Source of the DNA: Gammaproteobacteria bacterium
GTDB lineage: Bacteria > Pseudomonadota > Gammaproteobacteria > Steroidobacterales > GCA-2729495
NCBI GenBank assembly: GCA_030746435.1
Contig: JASLMV010000005.1
Span: 1-64,000, forward strand
Reading direction: 5' to 3'
DNA length: 64,000 nt
A model generated the notes under the pieces. The model ran no database searches and was not told where the DNA came from. It was given only the letters and a program-made list of their open reading frames with translations. Positions 10,520 to 18,611 of the stretch are shown here, in pieces. Position 1 is the stretch's first letter, and each line of letters begins with the position of its first letter. A program made the translations under genes and the position numbers.

Positions 10520-11751
10520 CAGCCCCCGCGGACTCCCGCCAGTGCTGCAGTCACCGCTTCGAGTCTTGCTTGCCGGAGGGCCGCACCGAATTCAGGCCCC
10601 TCCAGTCCCTGTTCCTGCAGAGCTTCGCTGCTGATATCGACCGCCGCCGCCAGGGCCGCGCGCAGAATAGTGGCCTGATGATAAGGGCGCTCTTCCATCC
10701 CGGTCCGGCCGCGCGCATCCGCTTCGCATGCAAGCAAAAACTCCTCGAAACGTTCCGGCCGCCGGAAGGCGTCGGTGTTTTCGATCAGTTTCAGGACGGT
10801 ATCCGGCCTGAGTTGCAGGGCGCGATGGCTGTGACCGTGATACAGCCCGACGTGCAGCGCTATGTCGCGGCAGTGGTTCGGCGCGCCCAGGCGGTCGCAG
10901 AGTTCATTAATCAGTTCCACGCTGCGTTGCTCGTGGCCCCTGTGGCTCGGCCACCAGCGTTTATCCGTGGTGCCTTTGCCGAGGTCGTGGACCATTGCGG
11001 CGAAGCGTACCGGTAACGAATCGGATAAAGCGGCCGCCTGCTGCATGACCAGCAGCACATGGATGCCGGTATCGATCTCCGGGTGCCACTTTGGCGGTTG
11101 CGGTACGCCGAACAGGCGATCGATCTCGGGGAAGACAATCTCCAGCGCGCCGCAGTTGCGGAGCGTCTCTATAAATATGTCGGGCCTGCTTTCGCCCAGC
11201 GCAATAGCCGTCTCCTTCCAGACCCGTTCGGCAACCAGCGTGTCCAGTTCGCCTCCTGCCGCCATTTCTTTCATAAGCTCAAGCGTATCGGTTGCCACGC
11301 TGAAACCGAGTTTGTGAAAACGCGCGGCAAAGCGTGCTACCCGTAATACACGCAGCGGATCCTCGCGGAAGGCATCGGACACATGGCGCAGCAACTTCGC
11401 CTCGATGTCGGCCCGGCCTCCGTAAGGGTCGGTCAGTGTGCCGTCGCTGCTTTCGGCAATGGCATTGATGGTCAGGTCGCGCCTGAGCAGGTCGTCTTCC
11501 AGGCTGACGTCGCTCTCCGCATACACTTCAAAGCCGCGGTGGCCGGGCCCGGTCTTGGTCTCCGTGCGTGCCAGTGCGTATTCTTCGCCGGTTTCGGGGT
11601 GCAGAAAAACCGGGAAATCCTTGCCGACCTGCTTGTAGCCGTCGGCCTCCAGTTCGGCAGGGCTGCCACCGACCACGACCCAGTCCTTTTCGCCGACCGG
11701 GCGATTGAGTAACTTATCGCGAACCGCGCCGCCAACGAGGTAGATTTCCAT
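10519..11751 (-). CDS. cca: Multifunctional CCA tRNA nucleotidyltransferase
   Basis: Adds or repairs the 3' CCA of tRNAs. The 410 aa carry the nucleotidyltransferase head (YLVGGAVRD, then RRDLTINA), an RNA-binding core and a C-terminal HD domain (VHDLGKG with downstream His/Asp). This is the E. coli-type enzyme with additional phosphohydrolase activity. It overlaps the downstream DUF456 gene. Confidence 0.96.
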   Translation of the reverse strand: MEIYLVGGAVRDKLLNRPVGEKDWVVVGGSPAELEADGYKQVGKDFPVFLHPETGEEYALARTETKTGPGHRGFEVYAESDVSLEDDLLRRDLTINAIAESSDGTLTDPYGGRADIEAKLLRHVSDAFREDPLRVLRVARFAARFHKLGFSVATDTLELMKEMAAGGELDTLVAERVWKETAIALGESRPDIFIETLRNCGALEIVFPEIDRLFGVPQPPKWHPEIDTGIHVLLVMQQAAALSDSLPVRFAAMVHDLGKGTTDKRWWPSHRGHEQRSVELINELCDRLGAPNHCRDIALHVGLYHGHSHRALQLRPDTVLKLIENTDAFRRPERFEEFLLACEADARGRTGMEERPYHQATILRAALAAAVDISSEALQEQGLEGPEFGAALRQARLEAVTAALAGVRGG

Positions 11752-11783
11752 TGCGGCATTGTACCCGTATCGTGTGGTTTCAA

Positions 11784-12863
11784 ATGATCCCCTGCCTGTC
11801 GAAAAAACTGCTGATAGCCGTGCTGACCATAACGCTGCTGTCCGGATGTTCCATCCCTTATTACTGGCAGGCAGCGCGGGGTCAGATGCGCATCGTGCAG
11901 GGTCGTGAACCGGTAGCCGAACTCCTTACGCGCGACGATCTTTCCACCGGGTTACGTGAGCGGCTCGAGGTGTCGCAGGCCGCGCTTGAGTTTGCACACG
12001 GCGAAATGCTGTTGCCGGACAACGGGAGCTATACCAACTATTACGATACGGGCGACCTGTACATCGTGTGGAATGTGTTCGCGGCACCGGAGTTTTCCCT
12101 GGAACCACGGACCTGGTGTTACCTGGTCGTGGGGTGCATCTCGTACCGGGGTTATTTCAGCGAAGCAAAGGCGCGCAGCTACTCAGACAAACTGGCCGCA
12201 AAAGGTGCGGACGTTTATGTCAGCGGTGTCGCCGCCTATTCCACGCTCGGACGGTTTCGCGATCCGCTGTTAAACACCATGCTGCAGATGAGTGAAGCGG
12301 ATTTCGCGGGCCTCCTGTTCCATGAACTGGCACATCAGCAGCTCTATATTCAGGACGACAGCGCCTTCAACGAGGGTTTTGCGACTGCGGTCGAAGCCGA
12401 GGGGCAGCGCCGCTGGCAGCAGGCGCGCGGGGTAACGGTTGCAGCGCGCACCGCTGAATTTATGACGCAGAAGCGACAGGTGATGGCGCTCATTGACGGC
12501 ACGCGTGCGAAGCTCGAAGAACTGTACGCAAGCGAGATTGATCAGGAGCAGAAACGGGCGCGCAAACAGCTTCTGTTCGCGGAACTTAAACTCGAGTTCA
12601 TCGCGCTCAGCGAGAGCTGGGCACGCGACGGCTTAGAGCGCCGGCCATACTCCGGCCTGTTCGCCATGGAGTTGAACAATGCATCGCTTGGCGCCGTCGC
12701 GACCTATGCAGACTACGTGCCTGCATTCGAACAACTGCTCGAACAATGCGCGGGCGAACTGGACTGTTTTTACGAACGTGCGGCGGACCTGGGAGACCTC
12801 GATGCGGACACGCGTGAGGCGCGCATAGCAGAACTGGTGGCTGCGGCCCGCAAAAGCCCCTGA
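11784..12863 (+). CDS. Lipoprotein aminopeptidase family (COG4324)
   Basis: Predicted zinc aminopeptidase anchored as a lipoprotein. From the ATG at 11784 (359 aa) a signal sequence ends in the lipobox LLSGC (Cys22). Zinc motif HELAH lies at 179-183, with a probable third ligand in NEGFAT (Glu196). This matches the Aminopep (PF10023) pattern. A TTG at 11751 would spoil the signal peptide. The substrate is unknown. Confidence 0.8.
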   Translation: MIPCLSKKLLIAVLTITLLSGCSIPYYWQAARGQMRIVQGREPVAELLTRDDLSTGLRERLEVSQAALEFAHGEMLLPDNGSYTNYYDTGDLYIVWNVFAAPEFSLEPRTWCYLVVGCISYRGYFSEAKARSYSDKLAAKGADVYVSGVAAYSTLGRFRDPLLNTMLQMSEADFAGLLFHELAHQQLYIQDDSAFNEGFATAVEAEGQRRWQQARGVTVAARTAEFMTQKRQVMALIDGTRAKLEELYASEIDQEQKRARKQLLFAELKLEFIALSESWARDGLERRPYSGLFAMELNNASLGAVATYADYVPAFEQLLEQCAGELDCFYERAADLGDLDADTREARIAELVAAARKSP

Positions 12864-12891
12864 TCCGTTTATCTGGTCGTCCCTGGTTCGT

Positions 12892-14271
12892 TTACCGTAT
12901 GGTCCTTAACAGCGTGCGCCGGCCGCGGTAAACTTTCAATACCAGCAGGTTCTGATCATTCGCCAGTGTCTGCAGGTCGCTGACCGAGGTGACCGGCTGC
13001 TGATTGATCAGGACGATCACGTCGCCGGCCTGCAGACCGCGGAACTCGGCCGGACTGCCCTCGGCAACCGAATCGATGATCACTCCCTTGCCTTCATAGG
13101 GCTGCGATGCCCCGTCGTAAGTCGAGAAGGTGGCGCCGGCCAGGCCGGGGTGTATTTCGCCCGCGACCAGTTCCGGTTCCGTTTCCAGCTGACCGAGCGT
13201 GGCGTTGAGCCGTATTCGTCCGTCTCCCCGCTGGACGGTGACCCGCACTTTATCGCCGCTACGCTTGAGGCCGATGGTCGTGCGCAAATCACCGGCGCCG
13301 CTGATGGTCTTGCCGTCGACCGAGGTAATCACGTCACCGACTTCGATGCCTGCCTTTTCTGCAGGTGAGTCGGGGAATACTTCCTCGACCAGTGCACCCT
13401 GGTAGTTGTCGGTCTCGATGCCCAGCGCTTCGGCGGTGTCGGCGCTGAAGTCCCGGATGCTTACACCCAGCAGCCCGCGTTTGACTTCACCGAATTCGAG
13501 GATCTGCGCCATGATCGATTCGGCGATATTTACGGGTATAGCGAAGCCGATGCCGATGTTGCCACCGTTGGAACTGTAAATGGCGGAGTTGATGCCGATC
13601 AGTTCGCCGTTCAGGTTGATGAGTGCGCCGCCGGAGTTGCCGGGGTTGATCGATGCATCGGTCTGGATGAAATCTTCGTAGCCGCCGCGCTGGATACCGC
13701 GCCGGCCGAGTGCGCTGACGATTCCGGACGTTACCGTGTGCTCCAGGCCGAAGGGGTTGCCGATCGCGAGCACGAAATCGCCGACGCGTAATTTGTCGGA
13801 GTTGCCCAGCCGCATTTCGGTAAGGCCGGCAGGGTTCTTCACCTGGATAACGGCGATGTCCGTGCCTTGGTCCGAACCGATAACGGTCGCCTCGAGCGTG
13901 CGGTCGTCGTTCAGGAATATTTCGATTTCGTCAGCTTTACTGATGACGTGGTGGTTAGTCAGTATGTAACCTTGCTCCGCGTCTACGATGACACCAGAGC
14001 CGGCCGCGCTGACTTCACGCTGCCGCTGGCGGCCTTCCGGCACGCCGAAAAAGCGCCGGAAAAAAGGATCCTGCATCAGCGGGTTGTTAGGGGCGGACAC
14101 GGTCGCCTTGGTACGGATATTGACGACCGCCGGCGAGGTCTTGTCGACGAGCGGCGCGAGGCTCGGCATTTCAGTGCCGTTAAGGCTGCCGGGCAGGGCT
14201 GCATGGGCCAGCGTTGTTGAAAAGAAGAGTGCAACAGCAGCACCCAATAGTCCGGTTCGCACGTGCGTCAT
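12892..14271 (-). CDS. degQ: Do-like periplasmic serine endoprotease
   Basis: HtrA-family protease for periplasmic protein quality control, 459 aa. The signal peptide ends at ALAHA-like residues near 24. The catalytic triad is visible as His108 (TNHHV), Asp138 (GTDIAV) and Ser213 (GNSGGA), followed by two PDZ domains (about 260-350 and 380-455). Size and loops resemble DegQ/MucD more than DegP. It lies downstream of, and on the same strand as, hsp20, so both stress genes may be co-expressed. Confidence 0.93.
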   Translation of the reverse strand: MTHVRTGLLGAAVALFFSTTLAHAALPGSLNGTEMPSLAPLVDKTSPAVVNIRTKATVSAPNNPLMQDPFFRRFFGVPEGRQRQREVSAAGSGVIVDAEQGYILTNHHVISKADEIEIFLNDDRTLEATVIGSDQGTDIAVIQVKNPAGLTEMRLGNSDKLRVGDFVLAIGNPFGLEHTVTSGIVSALGRRGIQRGGYEDFIQTDASINPGNSGGALINLNGELIGINSAIYSSNGGNIGIGFAIPVNIAESIMAQILEFGEVKRGLLGVSIRDFSADTAEALGIETDNYQGALVEEVFPDSPAEKAGIEVGDVITSVDGKTISGAGDLRTTIGLKRSGDKVRVTVQRGDGRIRLNATLGQLETEPELVAGEIHPGLAGATFSTYDGASQPYEGKGVIIDSVAEGSPAEFRGLQAGDVIVLINQQPVTSVSDLQTLANDQNLLVLKVYRGRRTLLRTIR

Positions 14272-14425
14272 CAGGGTCGGTCCTTAAGTAAAAACTGGGG
14301 GGCAGTATAACCCGCCCGGGTAAAGGGCTTTAGCCCTTCATTCGAGCAGTATTGAGTGAGTAACGACAATACCGGCGGGCCAAAGTTTCAGCGCGCCGGT
14401 AACTATCTGCCGTTTCGGTGCCGGG

Positions 14426-14866
14426 TCAGGCCGCCTTTACCTCGACCTTCCGGGGCCGGCTTTTGGCCTGCTTGTCGATGCTGACTTCGAGCACACCGTG
14501 GTTGGTCCTGGCCTTGATCGAGTCGCCGTCTGCCGTATCGGGCAGCGTAAAGCGCCTCAGGAAGCTTCCCGTGACCCGCTCGAAGCGGCGAAAGCCTTCC
14601 TCGCTCTCGTCCAATCCCTGCTCACGCCGTCCCTGGATAGTCAGCACACCATTCTCCATGGTGACGTCTATATCGTTTGGATCGACACCGGGAAGATCGG
14701 CCCGCAGCAAATAGCGGTCTTTTTCCTCGCGGATGTCTACGGCCGGCAACCAGTCCGATACGCTGTCGGCTTCAGAGTTGACCAGCCGGTCCAGCTCAGG
14801 GTCCTGGAGCAGGCGTCCGAGCAAACCGAGCGGCCGGTAACGCGGCTCATAACGCATAATGTTCAT
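14426..14866 (-). CDS. Hsp20/alpha-crystallin small heat-shock protein
   Basis: ATP-independent holdase, 146 aa from the ATG at 14866, which is preceded by AGGAG; a TTG five codons earlier is less likely. The alpha-crystallin domain spans about residues 40-135 (LRADLPGVDPNDIDV; GVLTIQGRRE; NHGVLEVSIDK). It belongs to the Hsp20 class common in proteobacteria. A near-consensus sigma-32 promoter lies 40 bp upstream. Confidence 0.93.
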   Translation of the reverse strand: MNIMRYEPRYRPLGLLGRLLQDPELDRLVNSEADSVSDWLPAVDIREEKDRYLLRADLPGVDPNDIDVTMENGVLTIQGRREQGLDESEEGFRRFERVTGSFLRRFTLPDTADGDSIKARTNHGVLEVSIDKQAKSRPRKVEVKAA

Positions 14867-14905
14867 AACGTTCTCCTGCAATGATTAGTTGTCCACATGG
14901 CAGGA

Positions 14906-14933
14906 AAATGGGGTTGCGCACAGCAAATTCAAG
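14906..14933 (-). promoter_or_regulatory. Sigma-32 heat-shock promoter of hsp20
   Basis: Minus strand reads CTTGAA (14933-14928), 14 nt, then CCCCATTT (14913-14906). This matches the RpoH consensus CTTGAA-N13-15-CCCCATNT. The position fits a short leader for the ATG at 14866. Confidence 0.85.
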
Positions 14934-15008
14934 ATTCGGGGGGGGCAAAATCGGACTGATTTTGTGGAAAAACTGTGGATATATGGCTTAGAAGCTGGGG
15001 AAAGCCAA

Positions 15009-15024
15009 ACACAAGATATTGTGT
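15009..15024. promoter_or_regulatory. NrdR-like box 1
   Basis: The 16-mer ACACAAGATATTGTGT is an almost perfect palindrome and fits the NrdR box pattern (ACAC-WATAT-GTGT type). It lies 123 bp upstream of the nrdJ -35 element. Confidence 0.7.
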
Positions 15025-15146
15025 TTTTGCATTGCGAAACGCGCTGTTGGCCAAGCATCATATGCCTTCTTTAGTGATTTGACAAATATGATATAAGTCA
15101 TTGTTTTATAATTCTTTGTATAAAAAATAACCAACAAAAAAAGCAC

Positions 15147-15175
15147 TTGACAGCACCCGAAGGCAGGCATATTCT
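15147..15175 (+). promoter_or_regulatory. Strong sigma-70 promoter of nrdJ
   Basis: TTGACA (15147-15152), a 17-nt spacer and TATTCT (15170-15175). The predicted start near 15182 leaves a leader of roughly 225 nt before the ATG at 15409. The region just upstream is AT-rich, like an UP element. Confidence 0.8.
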
Positions 15176-15187
15176 GATCCGCAGTCA

Positions 15188-15203
15188 ACACAACATCTAG
15201 TGT
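15188..15203. promoter_or_regulatory. NrdR-like box 2
   Basis: ACACAACATCTAGTGT starts about 6 nt after the predicted transcription start, a position expected to block RNA polymerase. With box 1 it forms a pair about 180 bp apart (close to 17 helical turns), wider than the about 31-bp spacing usual for NrdR. Confidence 0.7.
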
Positions 15204-15408
15204 TGGCATTTTGGGCGGGATAGTCGCATTTTTGGGCAAATCGGCCATTTATGGTCGTCGGGGAATATTTACGGTAGAGAGTGCATTATTGGCCCGTGTT
15301 GAAAGGGTAAATGTACTCTCAGGGGCCGTAGTTCCTAACCGACTCAAGGGGTTTTTCGGGGCCCCGGATTATTGGGTTGGTGCTTAACCAGGGGAGTGGA
15401 AGCACACC
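15204..15408 (+). promoter_or_regulatory. Structured 5' leader of nrdJ (candidate nrdJ RNA motif)
   Basis: Three hairpins are readable: GAGAGTGCAT (15277-15286) with ATGTACTCTC (15311-15320); GGGGCC (15322-15327) with GGCCCC (15360-15365); and GTGCTT (15380-15385) with AAGCAC (15400-15405). The last holds the Shine-Dalgarno AGGGGAG in its loop, 4 nt before the start codon. No B12-box-like sequence was seen, so it is not an obvious cobalamin riboswitch. From memory, a candidate RNA called nrdJ has been described upstream of such genes; a match is not verified here. Confidence 0.55.
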
Positions 15409-17556
15409 ATGAAAACTGCAGTGCAAAGGGAACCTGCCGCAGGACCGGCGATCGAGTATCAGGAAGCATCTATAGATATCTGGGACAAGAAGTATCGCCT
15501 CAAGTCAAAAAACGGTCAGACCATTGACGAAACAATGGACGATACCTACCGGCGTGTTGCGCAGGCGCTGGCAGACGTAGAACAGGAAGCCGATCGCGAA
15601 CAACGGTTTGAAGCATTTCTGTGGGCGTTGCGCAGGGGCGCCATTCCGGCCGGGCGAATTATTTCCAATGCCGGTGCGCAGGAACACAAACCCGCAACCT
15701 CCACGATTAACTGCACCGTGTCAGGCAGTATCCGCGACTCGATGCACGACATACTCGACAAGGTGCATGAAGCCGGCCTGACGCTGAAAGCCGGTTGCGG
15801 TATCGGCTACGAGTTTTCCACCCTGCGTCCCAAGGGTGCCTACGTGTCCGGCGCGGGCGCTTATACATCCGGCCCGCTGTCGTTCATGGATATCTACGAC
15901 AAGATGTGTTTCACCGTGTCATCGGCAGGCGGCAGGCGCGGCGCACAGATGGGCACCTTCGATATCGGTCATCCCGACATCATCGATTTTGTCCGGGCCA
16001 AACGCGAAGACGGCCGGCTGCGGCAGTTCAACCTTTCGCTGCTGATCACCAACGATTTCATGCAGGCGGTGCAAAGGGACCGGGACTGGACGCTGGCGTT
16101 CCCGCTCGACGAAAAACAGTTACAGCAGGAGGACGTCGACCTTAATGATTCTTCCGAGGTCGTCTGGCGTGACTGGCCCGTGACCGAAGGTTACGTCACC
16201 GACGATACGGGCCAGGTCGCGTGCAAGGTCTACAAGACCCTGCCGGCGCGCCGCGTGTGGGACATGATCATGGCCTCCACCTATGATTTCGCCGAACCGG
16301 GTTTCGTGTTGATCGACCACGTTAACGACATGAACAACAACTGGTTCGACGAAAACATCCGTGCCACGAATCCCTGCGGCGAGCAACCGCTGCCGCCTTA
16401 CGGTTCGTGCCTGCTTGGTTCGGTTAACCTGACGCGTTTCGTGCGCGAGCCGTTCACGGACAAGGCGCATTTCGACTGGGAAGAGTTCCGCGAAGTCGTG
16501 CGTATCTTTACCCGGATGCTCGACAACGTAGTCGAGATCAACGGGCTGCCGCTCGACGGCCAGCGTACCGAGATACTGCGCAAGCGGCGTCATGGCATGG
16601 GTTTCCTCGGCCTGGGCTCGACGCTTACGATGCTGCGCCGGAAGTACGGTTCGGAAGCATCGGTCGAATTTACCGAGATGGTCGCGCGCGAACTGGCGGT
16701 TGCCGGCTGGCAGACCGCACTCGAGCTGGCCCGCGAGAAAGGCCCGGCGCCGATTATGTCGGAAGAGTTCGAGGTGACGGCAAAGATGCTCCGCCTGCGC
16801 CCGGAAATGGAGGCTGACGGCTGGAAGCTGGGCGACCGGATCACGGGTCGCGAACTGCACGGCCGTTACAGCCGTTACATGCAGCGCCTGGCCGAGGTCG
16901 AGCCGGAACTGGTCGGGCAACTCACCGAAGAGGGCGCACGCTTTACCCACCACAGTTCCATTGCGCCGACGGGCACGATCTCGCTGTCGCTGGCCAACAA
17001 CGTAAGCAACGGCATCGAGCCGAGCTTCGCGCATCACTATTTCAGAAACGTTATACGCGAGGGCCGCAAGACCAAGGAAAAGGTCGATGTCTTTTCCTAC
17101 GAGCTGCTGGCATACCGGCAACTGATCAACGCGAATGCGATGCCCTTTTCGGAAGAAGAAGGCAGCGCATTGCCGGAGTATTTCACCTCGGCCGAAGACG
17201 TGACGCCGACCGAGCACGTCGATATCCAGGCGGCCGCACAGAAGTGGGTGGATTCCTCCATTTCCAAGACGGCCAATGTCCCGACGGATTTCCCGTACGA
17301 TGATTTCAAGGATATTTACCTCTACGCGTACGAGAAAGGCCTGAAAGGTTGCACGACCTTCCGCTTCAACCCCGAGGCTTTCCAGGGCGTGCTGGTTAAA
17401 GAAAAGGACCTGCAGAACACCAAGTACACCTTCGTGCTCGAGGACGGTTCTGAGGTGACATTAGCAGGCGACGAAGAGGTGGAATACGACGGCGAGATGC
17501 ATACCGCCGCAAACTTGTTCGATGCACTTAAAGAAGGCTACTACGGCAAGTTCTGA
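15409..17556 (+). CDS. nrdJ: Adenosylcobalamin-dependent ribonucleotide reductase, catalytic subunit
   Basis: Class II reductase making deoxynucleotides with or without oxygen, using adenosyl-B12. The 715 aa contain Cys102 (NCTVSGS), the finger loop NPCGEQPLPPYGSC with radical Cys323, and a second redox Cys in KGCTTFRF near the end. The chain ends at GYYGKF without the C-terminal TSCPD and Cys-rich tail, which are encoded by the separate gene at 17738. This resembles the split NrdJa/NrdJb of Pseudomonas. The ATG sits behind a strong SD in a hairpin loop. Confidence 0.95.
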   Translation: MKTAVQREPAAGPAIEYQEASIDIWDKKYRLKSKNGQTIDETMDDTYRRVAQALADVEQEADREQRFEAFLWALRRGAIPAGRIISNAGAQEHKPATSTINCTVSGSIRDSMHDILDKVHEAGLTLKAGCGIGYEFSTLRPKGAYVSGAGAYTSGPLSFMDIYDKMCFTVSSAGGRRGAQMGTFDIGHPDIIDFVRAKREDGRLRQFNLSLLITNDFMQAVQRDRDWTLAFPLDEKQLQQEDVDLNDSSEVVWRDWPVTEGYVTDDTGQVACKVYKTLPARRVWDMIMASTYDFAEPGFVLIDHVNDMNNNWFDENIRATNPCGEQPLPPYGSCLLGSVNLTRFVREPFTDKAHFDWEEFREVVRIFTRMLDNVVEINGLPLDGQRTEILRKRRHGMGFLGLGSTLTMLRRKYGSEASVEFTEMVARELAVAGWQTALELAREKGPAPIMSEEFEVTAKMLRLRPEMEADGWKLGDRITGRELHGRYSRYMQRLAEVEPELVGQLTEEGARFTHHSSIAPTGTISLSLANNVSNGIEPSFAHHYFRNVIREGRKTKEKVDVFSYELLAYRQLINANAMPFSEEEGSALPEYFTSAEDVTPTEHVDIQAAAQKWVDSSISKTANVPTDFPYDDFKDIYLYAYEKGLKGCTTFRFNPEAFQGVLVKEKDLQNTKYTFVLEDGSEVTLAGDEEVEYDGEMHTAANLFDALKEGYYGKF

Positions 17557-17585
17557 GGACCACCCATGCGGGCCATAACTTTGTC

Positions 17586-17715
17586 AGGAACGGACTCAAA
17601 AATGCTCATGTACTCCTTTGTACACTCCACTTTTTTCGTCCGTCCCTTTCGCGTTCTGGCCGTGCCTGAATGGCCCTCAGCAGAAATAGCGAGCTGAGGC
17701 TGAACGAGCCGGCAC
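17586..17715. repeat. Family B palindrome between the nrdJ subunit genes
   Basis: Contains the family core CTCATGTAC-TCCTT-TGTACACTC flanked by ACGGAC (17590-17595) and GTCCGT (17638-17643). A second nested palindrome follows: GTGCC...CTCAGC (17676-17681) with GCTGAG...GGCAC. It fills the 181-bp gap between two genes expected to be co-expressed. Confidence 0.7.
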
Positions 17716-17737
17716 AGAATTCTGAGGAAAGTAAGTA

Positions 17738-18436
17738 ATGAAAATCGAAAAGAAAATCGTTGACTACAAAATCGACCAGCCGCGCGAAGAAGTGCCCGCG
17801 GAAGTAAAAGTTGCGGACCTGGCGACCAGTTCCGATGGCAAGGTCGTGCACATGCACGAAAAGCTCGACCGCCCGGAAATGCTGCGCGGTTCCACCTACA
17901 AGGTGAAAACGCCGGTGGACGACCACGCGATGTACGTCACGATCAACGACGTCGTGCTGAACGAGGGTACCGAATATGAGAGTCAGCGGCCCTTCGAGAT
18001 TTTCGTGAACTCGAAGAACCTCGATCACTACCAGTGGATCGTGGCACTGACGCGCATCATGTCGGCGGTGTTCCGCAAGGGCGGCGACGTGGCTTTCATA
18101 GTCGAGGAGCTGAAGGCGGTATTCGATCCGCGGGGCGGCTACTGGCAGCCGGGCGGCAAGTACATGCCCTCGATCATTGCGGAGCTGGGGCACATCGTAG
18201 AAAAGCACCTGCAGTATATCGGCATGCTGCCCAAGGACACTCTGGACGAAAACCAGCGCAAGTTAATAGAGCAGAAGCGCCAGGAGTACGAAGAGTCGAA
18301 AAGACAGCAGGACGCGTTCGCGAAAAGCGAGTACCCGGAAGGGTCCAAGATGTGCGGGAAGTGCAGTACTGTCGCGGTCATCATGCTTGATGGGTGTATG
18401 ACGTGTCTTGCCTGCGGCGACAGCAAGTGTAGCTAG
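17738..18436 (+). CDS. Class II ribonucleotide reductase second subunit (TSCPD/NrdJb)
   Basis: 232-aa partner of the upstream reductase. The middle has the TSCPD-type region (RKGGDVAFIVEELKAVFDP). The C-terminus is rich in cysteines (CGKCS, then CMTCLACGDSKC), the pairs expected to re-reduce the active-site disulfide. An RBS (GAGGAAAG) precedes the ATG. Separation of the redox tail from the catalytic chain matches the NrdJb of pseudomonads. It is not a stand-alone enzyme. Confidence 0.88.
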   Translation: MKIEKKIVDYKIDQPREEVPAEVKVADLATSSDGKVVHMHEKLDRPEMLRGSTYKVKTPVDDHAMYVTINDVVLNEGTEYESQRPFEIFVNSKNLDHYQWIVALTRIMSAVFRKGGDVAFIVEELKAVFDPRGGYWQPGGKYMPSIIAELGHIVEKHLQYIGMLPKDTLDENQRKLIEQKRQEYEESKRQQDAFAKSEYPEGSKMCGKCSTVAVIMLDGCMTCLACGDSKCS

Positions 18437-18564
18437 GTTTGAGCACGATCTTGCCCGCCTGACTTTGTTGCAGCCCTCCGCGAGCTTCCTCACATACTGG
18501 TTTGTATGCTCCGGTACTCGCGAAGGCCTGCGCCGCGTCAGTCGACCAATCTCGCGGCTCAAAC
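18437..18564. repeat. Family B long palindrome after the nrdJ operon
   Basis: Begins directly after the stop codon. The outer arms GTTTGAGC (18437-18444) and GCTCAAAC (18557-18564) are perfect. Inner arms pair imperfectly (TGAC...GCAG...CGCGAG). The centre is CTCACATAC-N6-GTATGCTCC. It forms one long hairpin of about 128 nt and could end transcription of the operon. Confidence 0.75.
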
Positions 18565-18611
18565 ATATTTACTGGGTGTATTTTGAAAACTGTTAAGTAT
18601 TGAGAATTGCT

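Noticed and set aside
14323-14338. AAGGGCTTTAGCCCTT hairpin before degQ as a terminator
   Set aside because: The stem is clear but no T-run follows on the minus strand; too weak to call a terminator.
15204-15408. Cobalamin riboswitch upstream of the B12-dependent reductase
   Set aside because: No B12-box-like sequence was found; the hairpins seen do not match that fold by eye.
16120-17217. 365-codon frame antisense to nrdJ
   Set aside because: High-GC shadow of a well-conserved gene; composition His/Arg/Gln-rich and no recognisable domain.
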